Source of the DNA: Myxococcaceae bacterium
Lineage (GTDB): Bacteria; Myxococcota; Myxococcia; Myxococcales; Myxococcaceae
DNA: 41,649 nucleotides
NCBI GenBank assembly: GCA_019694575.1
Contig: JAIBBR010000033.1
Span: forward strand, 1-41,649
Direction: 5' to 3'
The translations under genes and the position numbers were made by a program. Under the pieces are notes generated by a model. It saw nothing but the letters and a program-made list of their open reading frames with translations. It was not told the origin of the DNA and searched no databases. Below, in pieces: positions 1 through 7,253 of this stretch. The number at the start of each line of letters is the position of its first letter. The first letter of the stretch is position 1.

Positions 1-1705
1 TTAGCGAGCCGCCATAGCTCCGGAACCGCTCGCTCGCGGCGAGCAGAGTCTCGGGAAGGATGGTCAGATAGCGCTGCGTGGCAGCGATGGTCGTGTGGCC
101 GAGGTACGTCGAGAGGAGCGGCAGCTTCGCCGCGACGTCCTCGCCGTCTCGATACCAGGCGGCGAGGCGCAGGGTGGCGAAGCTGTGCCTCAGGTCGTGG
201 ATGCGAGGCCCCACTCCGCGTGCGCCGCCGAGGCCGGTGTGCCGCATCAGCCGTTTCCAGACGGAGCCGAGGTGGGTCTTCTTGTAGTGGCCTCCGTACT
301 GGGTAACGAAGAAGGGCGCCTCCGGCGCCGGTGCACCGAGGAGGTGGATGCGACGCCTGTGGTAGTCCCGCAGGATTGGGAGCAGACCATCGGAGAACGG
401 GACGAGTCGCGACTTGTAGAACTTGGTCTGGCGGATCTTGATCACGCGCCGGCGCAGGTCGACGTCTCCCACCTGGAGTGAGCGCGCCTCGCTGATGCGC
501 AGCCCGGTCGCGTAGAGCAGGGTAAAGAGCGTCCGGCATGTGTGCGGCCGCAGCCTCCATCGGCTGCCCGCCGCGACGACCGCGACGGCGTTGAGGAGCT
601 GCCGCATCTGGCTCGGCGTGACGATGTGGGCCTTGAGGCGCGGGAGGGGCAACCGCCCGAAGAGCGGATCGGGCACGTGGGTCTCCGGAACGTACCGGCG
701 AACGTAGAGGCAGAACTGGTGCATGACCGACCAGCGAATCCGGTGGGTGGCGGCGCTCAGCTCCGGGCGCGAGGCGCGCCACCGCGCGAGCAGCGGCGCG
801 GTGATCGGCCCGTCCTCGCCGCGAGTGACAAGGAAGCGACCGAAGTCGCGCAACACCGTGGTCGCGTGCGGGTAGCGACAGCCGATGGCGCGCTTGAGCG
901 AGAGGAAGCCGCCCATGTGATCGGCGAGGCCGCTCTGGAACGTCGGCTTCCGCGCCAGCGCTCGCAGGGCTGCCGCGCGGTCATCCGCGGCGAGCGCGTA
1001 GGCCACGCCGAGCCGCTTTCCGGTCGGGTATTCGCGTCGCAGCCGCTCGAGCACGTTTTCGGCGAGCACGCCCTTGCGGGCCAGCGCCTCGAAGAATCCG
1101 TGGAGGACATTGGTCGCCTGGAGGACGGTGATGCGCTCGTAGCGCCCGCAGATGTGGCGGAACCAGGCGGCGAGCACCTCCTCGTCGAGATCGAGCTTGC
1201 CTCCGTCAAATGCGGGCGGCACGAGCAGGCGATTGAGGAAGAGCTCGAACCGCTTGACCCAAACCAGGTAGCTCTCGCGGCTTCGCGCGGAGACGCGCGT
1301 GAGCCCACCGAGGTATTTGGCGGCGTGGCGCTGGAGCTTGCAGCGAAGCGTGAGCGGCGGAACTGCATCGACCGCGAGCTTCTCGCAGGCGACGAATTCG
1401 AGGACATTGCTGTCGATGACGTGCCGGTCGAAGAGCCATGCCCACCACTCGTAGAGCGTCCATAGCCGGCTGATGCGCGTGCTCGCGACGACGGTCGCGA
1501 GTCGGGCATTCCAGGGGCGTGCCCACTCCGTGGTGTGCGTGTAATTGAGGATCGAGTCGGCCGGGAACAACTCGCGGAAGACGAGGCATGTGCGGCGGAG
1601 ATTGGAGCGGATGCCGTACACGCTGCTCAGGCCGCGGTCGCCGCTTGCCGCGACAAACTCCTCACGGAGATCCTCCTCGGCTGCTTCATCGAATCGCTGG
1701 CTCAC
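1..1705 (-). CDS. Long tyrosine recombinase (Tn554 TnpB-like or RIT-type), cut by window edge
   Basis: Site-specific DNA integrase/transposase subunit. The reading frame begins with GTG at 1705 and stays open to base 1, so at least 568 residues are present and the C-terminal end is outside the window. The first ~385 residues hold core-binding-type helical regions; the catalytic domain follows, with the active-site Arg in YATGLRISEA, a Lys in QTKFYKSR, HDLRHSFA (His-x-x-Arg), the second His in YLGHTT and the nucleophilic Tyr in TQRYL. All catalytic residues are intact. The start overlaps the stop of the upstream recombinase by four bases (GTGA), which suggests translational coupling. Two coupled recombinases of about 310 and over 560 residues fit TnpA/TnpB of Tn554-like elements, or two members of a recombinase-in-trio; a third gene would lie to the left. 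Confidence 0.85.
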   Translation of the reverse strand, partial: MSQRFDEAAEEDLREEFVAASGDRGLSSVYGIRSNLRRTCLVFRELFPADSILNYTHTTEWARPWNARLATVVASTRISRLWTLYEWWAWLFDRHVIDSNVLEFVACEKLAVDAVPPLTLRCKLQRHAAKYLGGLTRVSARSRESYLVWVKRFELFLNRLLVPPAFDGGKLDLDEEVLAAWFRHICGRYERITVLQATNVLHGFFEALARKGVLAENVLERLRREYPTGKRLGVAYALAADDRAAALRALARKPTFQSGLADHMGGFLSLKRAIGCRYPHATTVLRDFGRFLVTRGEDGPITAPLLARWRASRPELSAATHRIRWSVMHQFCLYVRRYVPETHVPDPLFGRLPLPRLKAHIVTPSQMRQLLNAVAVVAAGSRWRLRPHTCRTLFTLLYATGLRISEARSLQVGDVDLRRRVIKIRQTKFYKSRLVPFSDGLLPILRDYHRRRIHLLGAPAPEAPFFVTQYGGHYKKTHLGSVWKRLMRHTGLGGARGVGPRIHDLRHSFATLRLAAWYRDGEDVAAKLPLLSTYLGHTTIAATQRYLTILPETLLAASERFRSYGGSL

Positions 1706-2643
1706 GGAATCACCTCCCGTGGATCGAGGGCCACCGATCTCAGGTCCTCGACCGCCAGCTTCGTGTAGATGAAGGTCGTGGCGCTGCTGGCGTGGCCGAG
1801 GCAGTCCGCGACCGTGTCGAGCGCCACGCCATTGCGGACAAGGCGCGTGGCGAAGCCGTGCCGGAACGCGTGAGAGGCGACCTGCTGAAGCTTCACGCCA
1901 GCGCGATCCATCGCCAGGCCCACGAGCTGCGACACCCGCCCCGCGCTCAACGGCACGAACGGCCTCTGCAGTGAAAGGAAGACCTCACGGCGGTCGCTAC
2001 GAGGTCGCGCGTGCTGTAGGTAGCCGGCGAGGGCGTCGCCGACGGGATCGGTCAACGGCAGCGCCAGAGGACGCCCCGTCTTCTCGACCAGGATCACGAT
2101 CGAGCCCTCGCGCCAGCGGATGTCGTCGAGACACAGGGCGGCAACGTCGCTGACGCGCAGGCCGTACGTCGCGAGCACCATGAGGATCGCGTACTCACGC
2201 CGACCGCTGGCATTTCGCCGCCGCACAGAACGCAGCACGCGGCGGAGATCGCTTTCCTCCAGCGCGCGAGGGAGCTTCGCTAGGCGATACGTCCGTGGCC
2301 GCGAGACCTGCGACGCCAGGCCCGCCGGCACGTGGCCAAGCATGGCGAGGTAGCGGAGGAACACCCGCAGACAGCTCGATGCGCGTCGGGCCCACTCGCG
2401 GCCGAGCGAGTGGGCCCGAAGAAGGAAGCTGTCGATGTGCCGCGCCTCGATTTCGCCGGGGCCGGCTGGCGAGACGTGCCCAGCGAACTTGGGCAGGAAC
2501 GCGCGGTAGTGATCGAGCGTCGAGTCCGAGACGCCGCGATGTACGCGGCGAAATTCAAGGAAAGAGTCCACCGTTTGCCGCCACTCAGGCGACAGCGGGC
2601 GGGGCTCCGGGGCTTCAGGTGCGTCAGTCGGTTGCTTCTTCAT
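1702..2643 (-). CDS. Tyrosine recombinase (phage integrase family, Tn554 TnpA-like or RIT-type)
   Basis: Site-specific recombinase of 313 residues. An N-terminal SAM-like core-binding domain (about residues 20-115, with FLEFRRVHRG and the SxSTLDHY-type region) precedes a catalytic domain with Arg in ATYGLRVSD, His-x-x-Arg in HAFRHGFAT, His in CLGHAS and the nucleophile Tyr in FIYTK. It looks fully active. The ATG at 2643 has a strong GGAGG ribosome site (complement of 2649-2653) five bases upstream. It is the first gene of a coupled recombinase pair, and inverted repeats lie just upstream at 2686-2793, where its own promoter and the element end should be. There is no visible cargo on this side. 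It could equally be a resident xerC-like gene, but the tandem arrangement argues for a mobile element. Confidence 0.9.
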   Translation of the reverse strand: MKKQPTDAPEAPEPRPLSPEWRQTVDSFLEFRRVHRGVSDSTLDHYRAFLPKFAGHVSPAGPGEIEARHIDSFLLRAHSLGREWARRASSCLRVFLRYLAMLGHVPAGLASQVSRPRTYRLAKLPRALEESDLRRVLRSVRRRNASGRREYAILMVLATYGLRVSDVAALCLDDIRWREGSIVILVEKTGRPLALPLTDPVGDALAGYLQHARPRSDRREVFLSLQRPFVPLSAGRVSQLVGLAMDRAGVKLQQVASHAFRHGFATRLVRNGVALDTVADCLGHASSATTFIYTKLAVEDLRSVALDPREVIP

Positions 2644-2685
2644 CCATGCCTCCTTGGTCGAGTGGAGGCACGGGTGTACCTGCTT

Positions 2686-2793
2686 TTATGCCGAGTGCTC
2701 TCCGGCGGACCCGCGTGATTCCAAGGCGTTGACGGAGCTACTCGGCATTACGTCCTACTCCGGATTTCGCAACTTATGCCGTGCTCGGCATAA
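2686..2793. repeat. Repeated inverted half-sites at the probable end of the recombinase element
   Basis: The short motif TTATGCCG occurs at 2686-2693 and 2774-2781, and its inverse at 2741-2750 (CTCGGCATTA, one mismatch) and 2786-2793. The last pair forms a perfect 8-base inverted repeat around a 4-base centre (TTATGCCG TGCT CGGCATAA). CTCGGCAT(T/A)ACG also occurs twice in the same orientation (2741 and 2785). Paired inverted half-sites beside tyrosine recombinase genes are what a recombinase core site or element terminus looks like. The cluster lies between the recombinase start and hemW, so it may also contain the recombinase promoter. Which base is the true element boundary cannot be told without an empty-site genome. 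Confidence 0.6.
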
Positions 2794-2849
2794 CGAACGA
2801 GGAAGCCCCGCTTGAATGCGCCACCGCAGGGCAAGTAATTCTCGTGCCC

Positions 2850-4070
2850 ATGTCTTTGCCCCCCGTCGCGCCGCCGTCAGCTCCGGTTGACGGCTTCACC
2901 GGCATGAGCGCCGCGCGCTTCGGTTTGTACGTGCATTTCCCGTATTGCCTTTCGAAGTGCCCGTACTGTGACTTCGCATCGACCGCCGCGAAGACGGTGC
3001 CCGAAGAGCGCTATACCCGCGCCTTGCTCACCGAGTTGGCGCGTCGGGCGGTGAGCCACCGGGGCCGGCAGCTCGACGCCATTTACTTCGGAGGCGGCAC
3101 GCCTTCACTCTGGCACCCCCGCTTCGTGGGGCAGGTGCTCGAAGAAGTGGCGCGCTGGTTCAACATTGCGCCCGGAGCCGAAATTTCACTCGAGGCCAAC
3201 CCCGGGGCCGCCGACGCCAGCCGCTTCGCCGGTTACCGCGGCTGTGGCATCAACCGGCTTTCGATTGGCGTGCAGTCATTTCAAGCGCGCACGCTGAAGG
3301 CGCTCGGCCGTGAGCACGACGGGCCGCAAGCGATGGCCGCGTTTGATGCAGCGCGGGCGGCCGGCTTCGACAATGTCTCGATGGACTTTATCTACGGCGT
3401 GCACGGGCAGACGCTGGCTGAAGTTACCCGCGACGCGAAAATGGCCGCGGCGATGGGCTCCGAACACTTGTCGGCCTATGCGCTGACGCTCGACGCGCAG
3501 TCTCTGGCTGAAGAAGTGCCGCTCGCCAAGCAGCGTGCGCGGGGCGAAGTGCAGCTGCCTGAAGACGAAGCGGTGGTGGCGATGCAACGCGCGGTGAGCG
3601 AGCTGTACGAGCGTGAAGGCCTGCAGCGGTACGAAATATCAAACTATGCCCGGCCGGGTTTTCACTCGCGGCACAACTGCCTGTACTGGACGGGGGGCGA
3701 ATATTTGGCGCTCGGCACGGGGGCGACGGGTTTTCTGCTGTCAGGGCCGCACGAAGGCATGCGCTATTCGAACCACCGCAGCGCCGAGAAATATTTGGCG
3801 GCGGTCGAAGGTGGGCTACTGCCCCATACCCACCCCGAAGCGCTCGACGCAGAAGCGCTGTTCAATGAACGTTTGGCCATGGGGTTGCGGCTGCGCAGCG
3901 GCGTCGACGTGGCCAAAGTCTTCGCCGCGTACCACCGAGAAATGGGGCCGCGAAAGCCGCTGCTCCAGGCGTTGGTGAATGCGCAGATGGCGGTTGAAAC
4001 GCATGGGCGCTTGGCGCTCACGCCGCAAGGCTTCGACGTGCACAGCGCGATTGCCGCGCGGTTGATGTAG
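2850..4070 (+). CDS. hemW: HemW-type radical SAM heme chaperone
   Basis: HemW family protein, a cytoplasmic radical SAM protein thought to deliver heme to respiratory enzymes and often misnamed oxygen-independent coproporphyrinogen oxidase. About 406 residues from ATG 2850. The 4Fe-4S/SAM motif is C33-x3-C37-x2-C40 (CLSKCPYC), followed by YFGGGTPS and, in the C-terminal half, the family signature HNCLYW with GTGATGF. It lacks the N-terminal extension expected of true HemN. An upstream in-frame GTG at 2781 lies inside the palindrome of the adjacent mobile element and is unlikely to be native; ATG 2904 is an alternative closer to the conserved core (GLYVHFPYC). The native promoter may have been replaced or displaced by the element. 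Neighbours give no heme context. Confidence 0.9.
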   Translation: MSLPPVAPPSAPVDGFTGMSAARFGLYVHFPYCLSKCPYCDFASTAAKTVPEERYTRALLTELARRAVSHRGRQLDAIYFGGGTPSLWHPRFVGQVLEEVARWFNIAPGAEISLEANPGAADASRFAGYRGCGINRLSIGVQSFQARTLKALGREHDGPQAMAAFDAARAAGFDNVSMDFIYGVHGQTLAEVTRDAKMAAAMGSEHLSAYALTLDAQSLAEEVPLAKQRARGEVQLPEDEAVVAMQRAVSELYEREGLQRYEISNYARPGFHSRHNCLYWTGGEYLALGTGATGFLLSGPHEGMRYSNHRSAEKYLAAVEGGLLPHTHPEALDAEALFNERLAMGLRLRSGVDVAKVFAAYHREMGPRKPLLQALVNAQMAVETHGRLALTPQGFDVHSAIAARLM

Positions 4071-4103
4071 CAGCTGGGGCTTCAAAAGGCTTCGTTCTGC
4101 TAC
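4067..4103. terminator. Weak inverted repeat between convergent genes
   Basis: GTAGCAG at 4067-4073 pairs with CTGCTAC at 4097-4103 across a 23-base loop, spanning the stop codons of two convergent genes. There is no clear T-tract. A bidirectional transcription stop is possible but poorly supported. Confidence 0.25.
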
Positions 4104-5674
4104 CAGCTCGCGCCGAATGCTTTCGCTTCTAACCCGAGCGGCTTGAAGTGCTGTTCCCACTGCTGGGCAGAATACGCATTGGCCACGCCCGGGTAAGCGG
4201 CAGCGAGCTGCGCGGCTTGTTCAGCCGTCAACGGAGCCGAACGTTGCAAGGTCTCGGCTTCGAAGCGGCCGCGTGTTTTCGCGGTCACACCCTTGGCGAG
4301 CACCGTGTCGATGAAAAAGCGGTACTCGGCGCCAACCGGGTTGTTGTCGATAATGGGGTTTTTCTCGGCCGTTATCGCGTCGTAAATGAAGTCTAACGTC
4401 GGCTTCCAGAAGTAATCGGGAGGGGCGTCAGAGACGTACTTGGGCAAGCCACCCACTTGCTGCAGTTTGGGGTCGTCAGCGAAGTAGGCCTTGAGCACTT
4501 TTCCACTGTCGTCGGTCAGCGCGTAAATGTTCCACCTTTGTTGCTCGGTGCCGTCAGCGACAACGTAGGTCGAAAAATTGCCGGCTTCGTCCATGCGGGT
4601 GACGGTTGAATAGCGCTCGCGAAAGCCAGGCTTCACTTTCTGCTCGTTGTTCTCGCCCAGCTCCTTGCTGTACTGCCCCGTCACCTGCAGGTACCTGCCG
4701 TGGGTAGCGCCGACCACGCCGTCTTTTTCGCCTTGTTGAATCAACCGTTCGGCGACGCGGGCCTCTAACGTGCTCGAGACAATGCGGGCTTCGGTGTACG
4801 GCTGGTTCCACACTTCGCGCTTGCCCATGCGCTTGTCGTTCCACATTTCGCCCACCATGCCGCCACCGTTGTCGTCGAGGAACGCCAAGGTCAACTTGAG
4901 AATGTTTTCCGCGCCGGGCTCTTCTTCGAAATAGACGCCGTTTTCTTTCACCGAAATGGTGTCGGCGAGCGCCATCATCCAGTTGCCGAGGTCAGCGCGG
5001 CTGAGCCATTCGCCACCCACCCACAACCCTTGAGCGCCTTCGGGGGCTTCGGCGTCGACCCGCTCGTTAACCCACCGGCTGAGCGAAGACCACGCCCACG
5101 CGTCGCACGTGCCCCACCACGCCGGTGCGCGCGGGTTGCTGTACCACTCGTTCTCGGCAACTTTCTGGGTGAAGGCGAGCTCACGGCCAAAAACTGACGC
5201 CATGCGGTCGAGCCGCGCTCCTGGGCTGGCCATGGTGCCGACCAGCGGCGAGGTAATGGCAGAGGGAGGGTAGCTGTAAGAGCCGTGTGCCTTCTTCAAA
5301 GGCTGCATCGACTTTTGGTTGTAGCCGCGCACGTAGGGCGTCACTTCAGCCGAAGCTGACAGCGTGCCGTCTTGGCCCAGGTACACCGTGTCGTCGGCAA
5401 TGGCCCGTGCCTCACCGCCGCGCATGAGCCGTGCCACGGCCGTGGTTGGCGCTGCCCGTCGCGGCGCCACTTTCGCGATGTCGGCGATTTTCTTGTACGA
5501 AGCGTCGTCGAAGAACTCGCCCTTGCGCTGCAGCAGCTCGCGCATGAAGGCTTGGGCGTCGGGCGAATTTTCGGCAACGGCCGCGCTCACAAGCTTGTCG
5601 ACGTCGGCTTCTTTCGCGACGCGCTTGCCTTCGGTCATGGCCTTTTGCAATCGGTGGAGCTCTGAGATTCCCAT
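4100..5674 (-). CDS. Transglutaminase-elicitor-like protein
   Basis: About 524 residues from ATG 5674; a GTG at 5758 in the same frame would add 28 residues. The centre resembles the transglutaminase elicitor family (first known from Phytophthora, also in bacteria): a WWGTCDAWAWSS segment supplies the candidate nucleophile Cys190, followed by a domain with EWLSRADLGNWM and later EVWNQPYTEA, which matches the 'EVWNQP' signature of the family. The likely reaction is Gln-Lys crosslinking or a related thiol hydrolysis. Neither start gives a recognisable signal peptide, which is odd for a family usually secreted; the N-terminus looks soluble and helical. It is divergent from the lipoprotein gene at 5784 and convergent with hemW. 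The enzyme class is inferred from motifs only; the catalytic His and Asp were not assigned. Confidence 0.65.
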   Translation of the reverse strand: MGISELHRLQKAMTEGKRVAKEADVDKLVSAAVAENSPDAQAFMRELLQRKGEFFDDASYKKIADIAKVAPRRAAPTTAVARLMRGGEARAIADDTVYLGQDGTLSASAEVTPYVRGYNQKSMQPLKKAHGSYSYPPSAITSPLVGTMASPGARLDRMASVFGRELAFTQKVAENEWYSNPRAPAWWGTCDAWAWSSLSRWVNERVDAEAPEGAQGLWVGGEWLSRADLGNWMMALADTISVKENGVYFEEEPGAENILKLTLAFLDDNGGGMVGEMWNDKRMGKREVWNQPYTEARIVSSTLEARVAERLIQQGEKDGVVGATHGRYLQVTGQYSKELGENNEQKVKPGFRERYSTVTRMDEAGNFSTYVVADGTEQQRWNIYALTDDSGKVLKAYFADDPKLQQVGGLPKYVSDAPPDYFWKPTLDFIYDAITAEKNPIIDNNPVGAEYRFFIDTVLAKGVTAKTRGRFEAETLQRSAPLTAEQAAQLAAAYPGVANAYSAQQWEQHFKPLGLEAKAFGASW

Positions 5675-5783
5675 GGGGAGTGCCGAAAGCTTAACGGCAT
5701 CTGCCAGGGTAAGCCCAATGCACGTCTCACGCAGGGCGAGAAATGGCGGCTTGAGCACGCAGGGCGGTTGGGGCTACACGCCC

Positions 5784-6467
5784 ATGGTTATGCGACACCT
5801 CTTTCTTGCCGTGGCGAGCTGTTTCGTGGTGATGGCGTGTACCCCGCAAGAGTCGGGCGGCGACGGCGGTGTCGATGCAGGCGTCATCGCTGACGCAGGT
5901 ACCGACGCCGGTGTTGACGCCGGCACCGACGCGGGCGTCGACGGGGGAGACGGCTGCCCCGCATACACCGGCACAGACCCCTGGTGCCTAGGGCGCATCA
6001 AACGCTGCCACCGCTGCGTCATCGAAAACAACATTCGCGCCTGTGAGAAAGCCAACATCGCCACCTGCGAGACTGACGGCAAAAATTACAGCCCCGAAAT
6101 TTTGACCGTGCTGGGTGCCTGTGAAGATGAGTTCGGCTGCGGCAGCGATGGCCAAGCCTTTGGCATTTGCGTGCGCAGTGCCCGCGACGCCATGCCCCTG
6201 ACCGCCGCCCGGCAAGCCCTGGCGAGCGCGTTTTGCGCCAAGTGCGATGCCAGCAACACCCTGTGCGTCGACACGTTCTTCGATACCAGCGCGGGTGACC
6301 GCGGTGCGTTGCTCGCTGACATGAAAGACTCGGTGGTCACCGCGGTGAAGACCCACTGCGTTGACCCGGCCAACGCCGATTGCAACGGGTTGGTGTTGTG
6401 CGCCTACCCGTATTTGCCCGACGAGCTGCCACGCGTCGACGTGTGCAAGTCTGACGGCGGCCCGTGA
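5784..6467 (+). CDS. Cys-rich lipoprotein with Asp-Ala-Gly linker
   Basis: About 227 residues. A signal peptide with lipobox VMAC (then TPQES) predicts an outer-membrane or inner-membrane lipoprotein. A linker of repeated DAG units (about residues 30-56, encoded by near-identical GACGCNGGT-type repeats) leads to a globular part rich in Cys (paired CxxC and isolated Cys, e.g. CHRCV, CAKCD), consistent with disulfide bonds outside the cytoplasm. Such DAG linkers are common in myxobacterial lipoproteins. ATG 5784 or 5790 can start it. The stop overlaps the next gene's GTG by four bases, so it is probably co-translated with the TPR membrane protein. No function is recognisable. Confidence 0.8.
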   Translation: MVMRHLFLAVASCFVVMACTPQESGGDGGVDAGVIADAGTDAGVDAGTDAGVDGGDGCPAYTGTDPWCLGRIKRCHRCVIENNIRACEKANIATCETDGKNYSPEILTVLGACEDEFGCGSDGQAFGICVRSARDAMPLTAARQALASAFCAKCDASNTLCVDTFFDTSAGDRGALLADMKDSVVTAVKTHCVDPANADCNGLVLCAYPYLPDELPRVDVCKSDGGP

Positions 6468-7240
6468 ATAATTTTTTTCTGTGGTGGGTGTTGTCGGCCA
6501 TCACCGGCAGCCCGCTGCTGGCGCTGCTCATCGTTGTCGCGCTGTGGTTTTTTTTCGATCGCTTCACGCTGGGCGTGCTGCCCGACCCCTTTCGAATTTT
6601 CGGCCGGCTGCGGCGGCAATGGCACTGGGAACGGGTGCTGCGCGCCAATTCACACGACCGTCAGGCGCGCTACCAATTGGCTGAAACGCTGCTTGACCGC
6701 GGCAAGCCCGAGCAAGCGATGCACATGTTGAAGCCCAACCTCGAAGCGGGCGACGACGACAAAAACACGCTCTTCGTGATGGCCAGCGCCTGTTTGGGCG
6801 CCGGGCACCACGAGCAAGGCGAAAAGCTGCTCGCCCATGTCGAAGAAATGGACCCCCACTTTCGCCTGGGAGAAACCGAGCGGGTGCGCGGTATTGCCCG
6901 GCTGAAACGGGGCGACGCCGCGGGCGCGCAACGGGCGTTCGAGTCGCTGGTGATGGTGCGCAACGGCAGCGTCGAAGCCAAGGTGCTGCTCGCCCAAGCG
7001 CTCACTTTGAAAGGTGATGATGGCGCGGCGGCGCTGCTCAAAGACAAGGCGTGGGAAGACTACCTGGGTGCTCCGCGCTTCATGCGCCGGCGTGAGCGCT
7101 TGTGGGCTTGGCGTGCCCGGCCTTCGCGCCCGCTGATTTACGCGGTGCTGTTGGCGGTGGGCGTGATTCTGTTCGCCACGGTGGTGCTACCCGCGTTTGG
7201 CAGCAGCCCGTACCTGCCCGACGGTTCAATCGACGAGTGA
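6464..7240 (+). CDS. Membrane-anchored TPR protein
   Basis: 258 residues starting with GTG 6464, inside the stop of the preceding lipoprotein gene (GTGA overlap). An N-terminal hydrophobic segment (about residues 10-31, ending in a Phe-rich stretch) is followed by TPR-like helical pairs from about 55 to 195 (RYQLAETLLDRGKPEQA, VMASACLGAGHHEQGEKLL, ARLKRGDAAGAQRAFESL) and a second membrane segment near 222-245, so the TPR region is probably cytoplasmic between two anchors. This resembles small TPR scaffold proteins; a binding partner, perhaps with the coupled lipoprotein, is likely but unknown. It ends 13 bases before the stop of a convergent gene. Confidence 0.75.
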   Translation: MNNFFLWWVLSAITGSPLLALLIVVALWFFFDRFTLGVLPDPFRIFGRLRRQWHWERVLRANSHDRQARYQLAETLLDRGKPEQAMHMLKPNLEAGDDDKNTLFVMASACLGAGHHEQGEKLLAHVEEMDPHFRLGETERVRGIARLKRGDAAGAQRAFESLVMVRNGSVEAKVLLAQALTLKGDDGAAALLKDKAWEDYLGAPRFMRRRERLWAWRARPSRPLIYAVLLAVGVILFATVVLPAFGSSPYLPDGSIDE

Positions 7241-7253
7241 AGGCACCTTGTTG

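Noticed and set aside
542-1465. 307-codon plus-strand open frame opposite the recombinase gene
   Set aside because: It is antisense to a frame with intact tyrosine recombinase motifs; its Glu/Arg/Ala-rich product has no domain and is a GC-bias shadow.
2781-2849. GTG 2781 as the hemW start
   Set aside because: It lies within the element's palindrome and adds residues with no family similarity; ATG 2850 or 2904 fits better.
5865-5950. Tandem DNA repeat or CRISPR-like array
   Set aside because: The repeated bases encode an Asp-Ala-Gly linker in a lipoprotein; there are no spacers.
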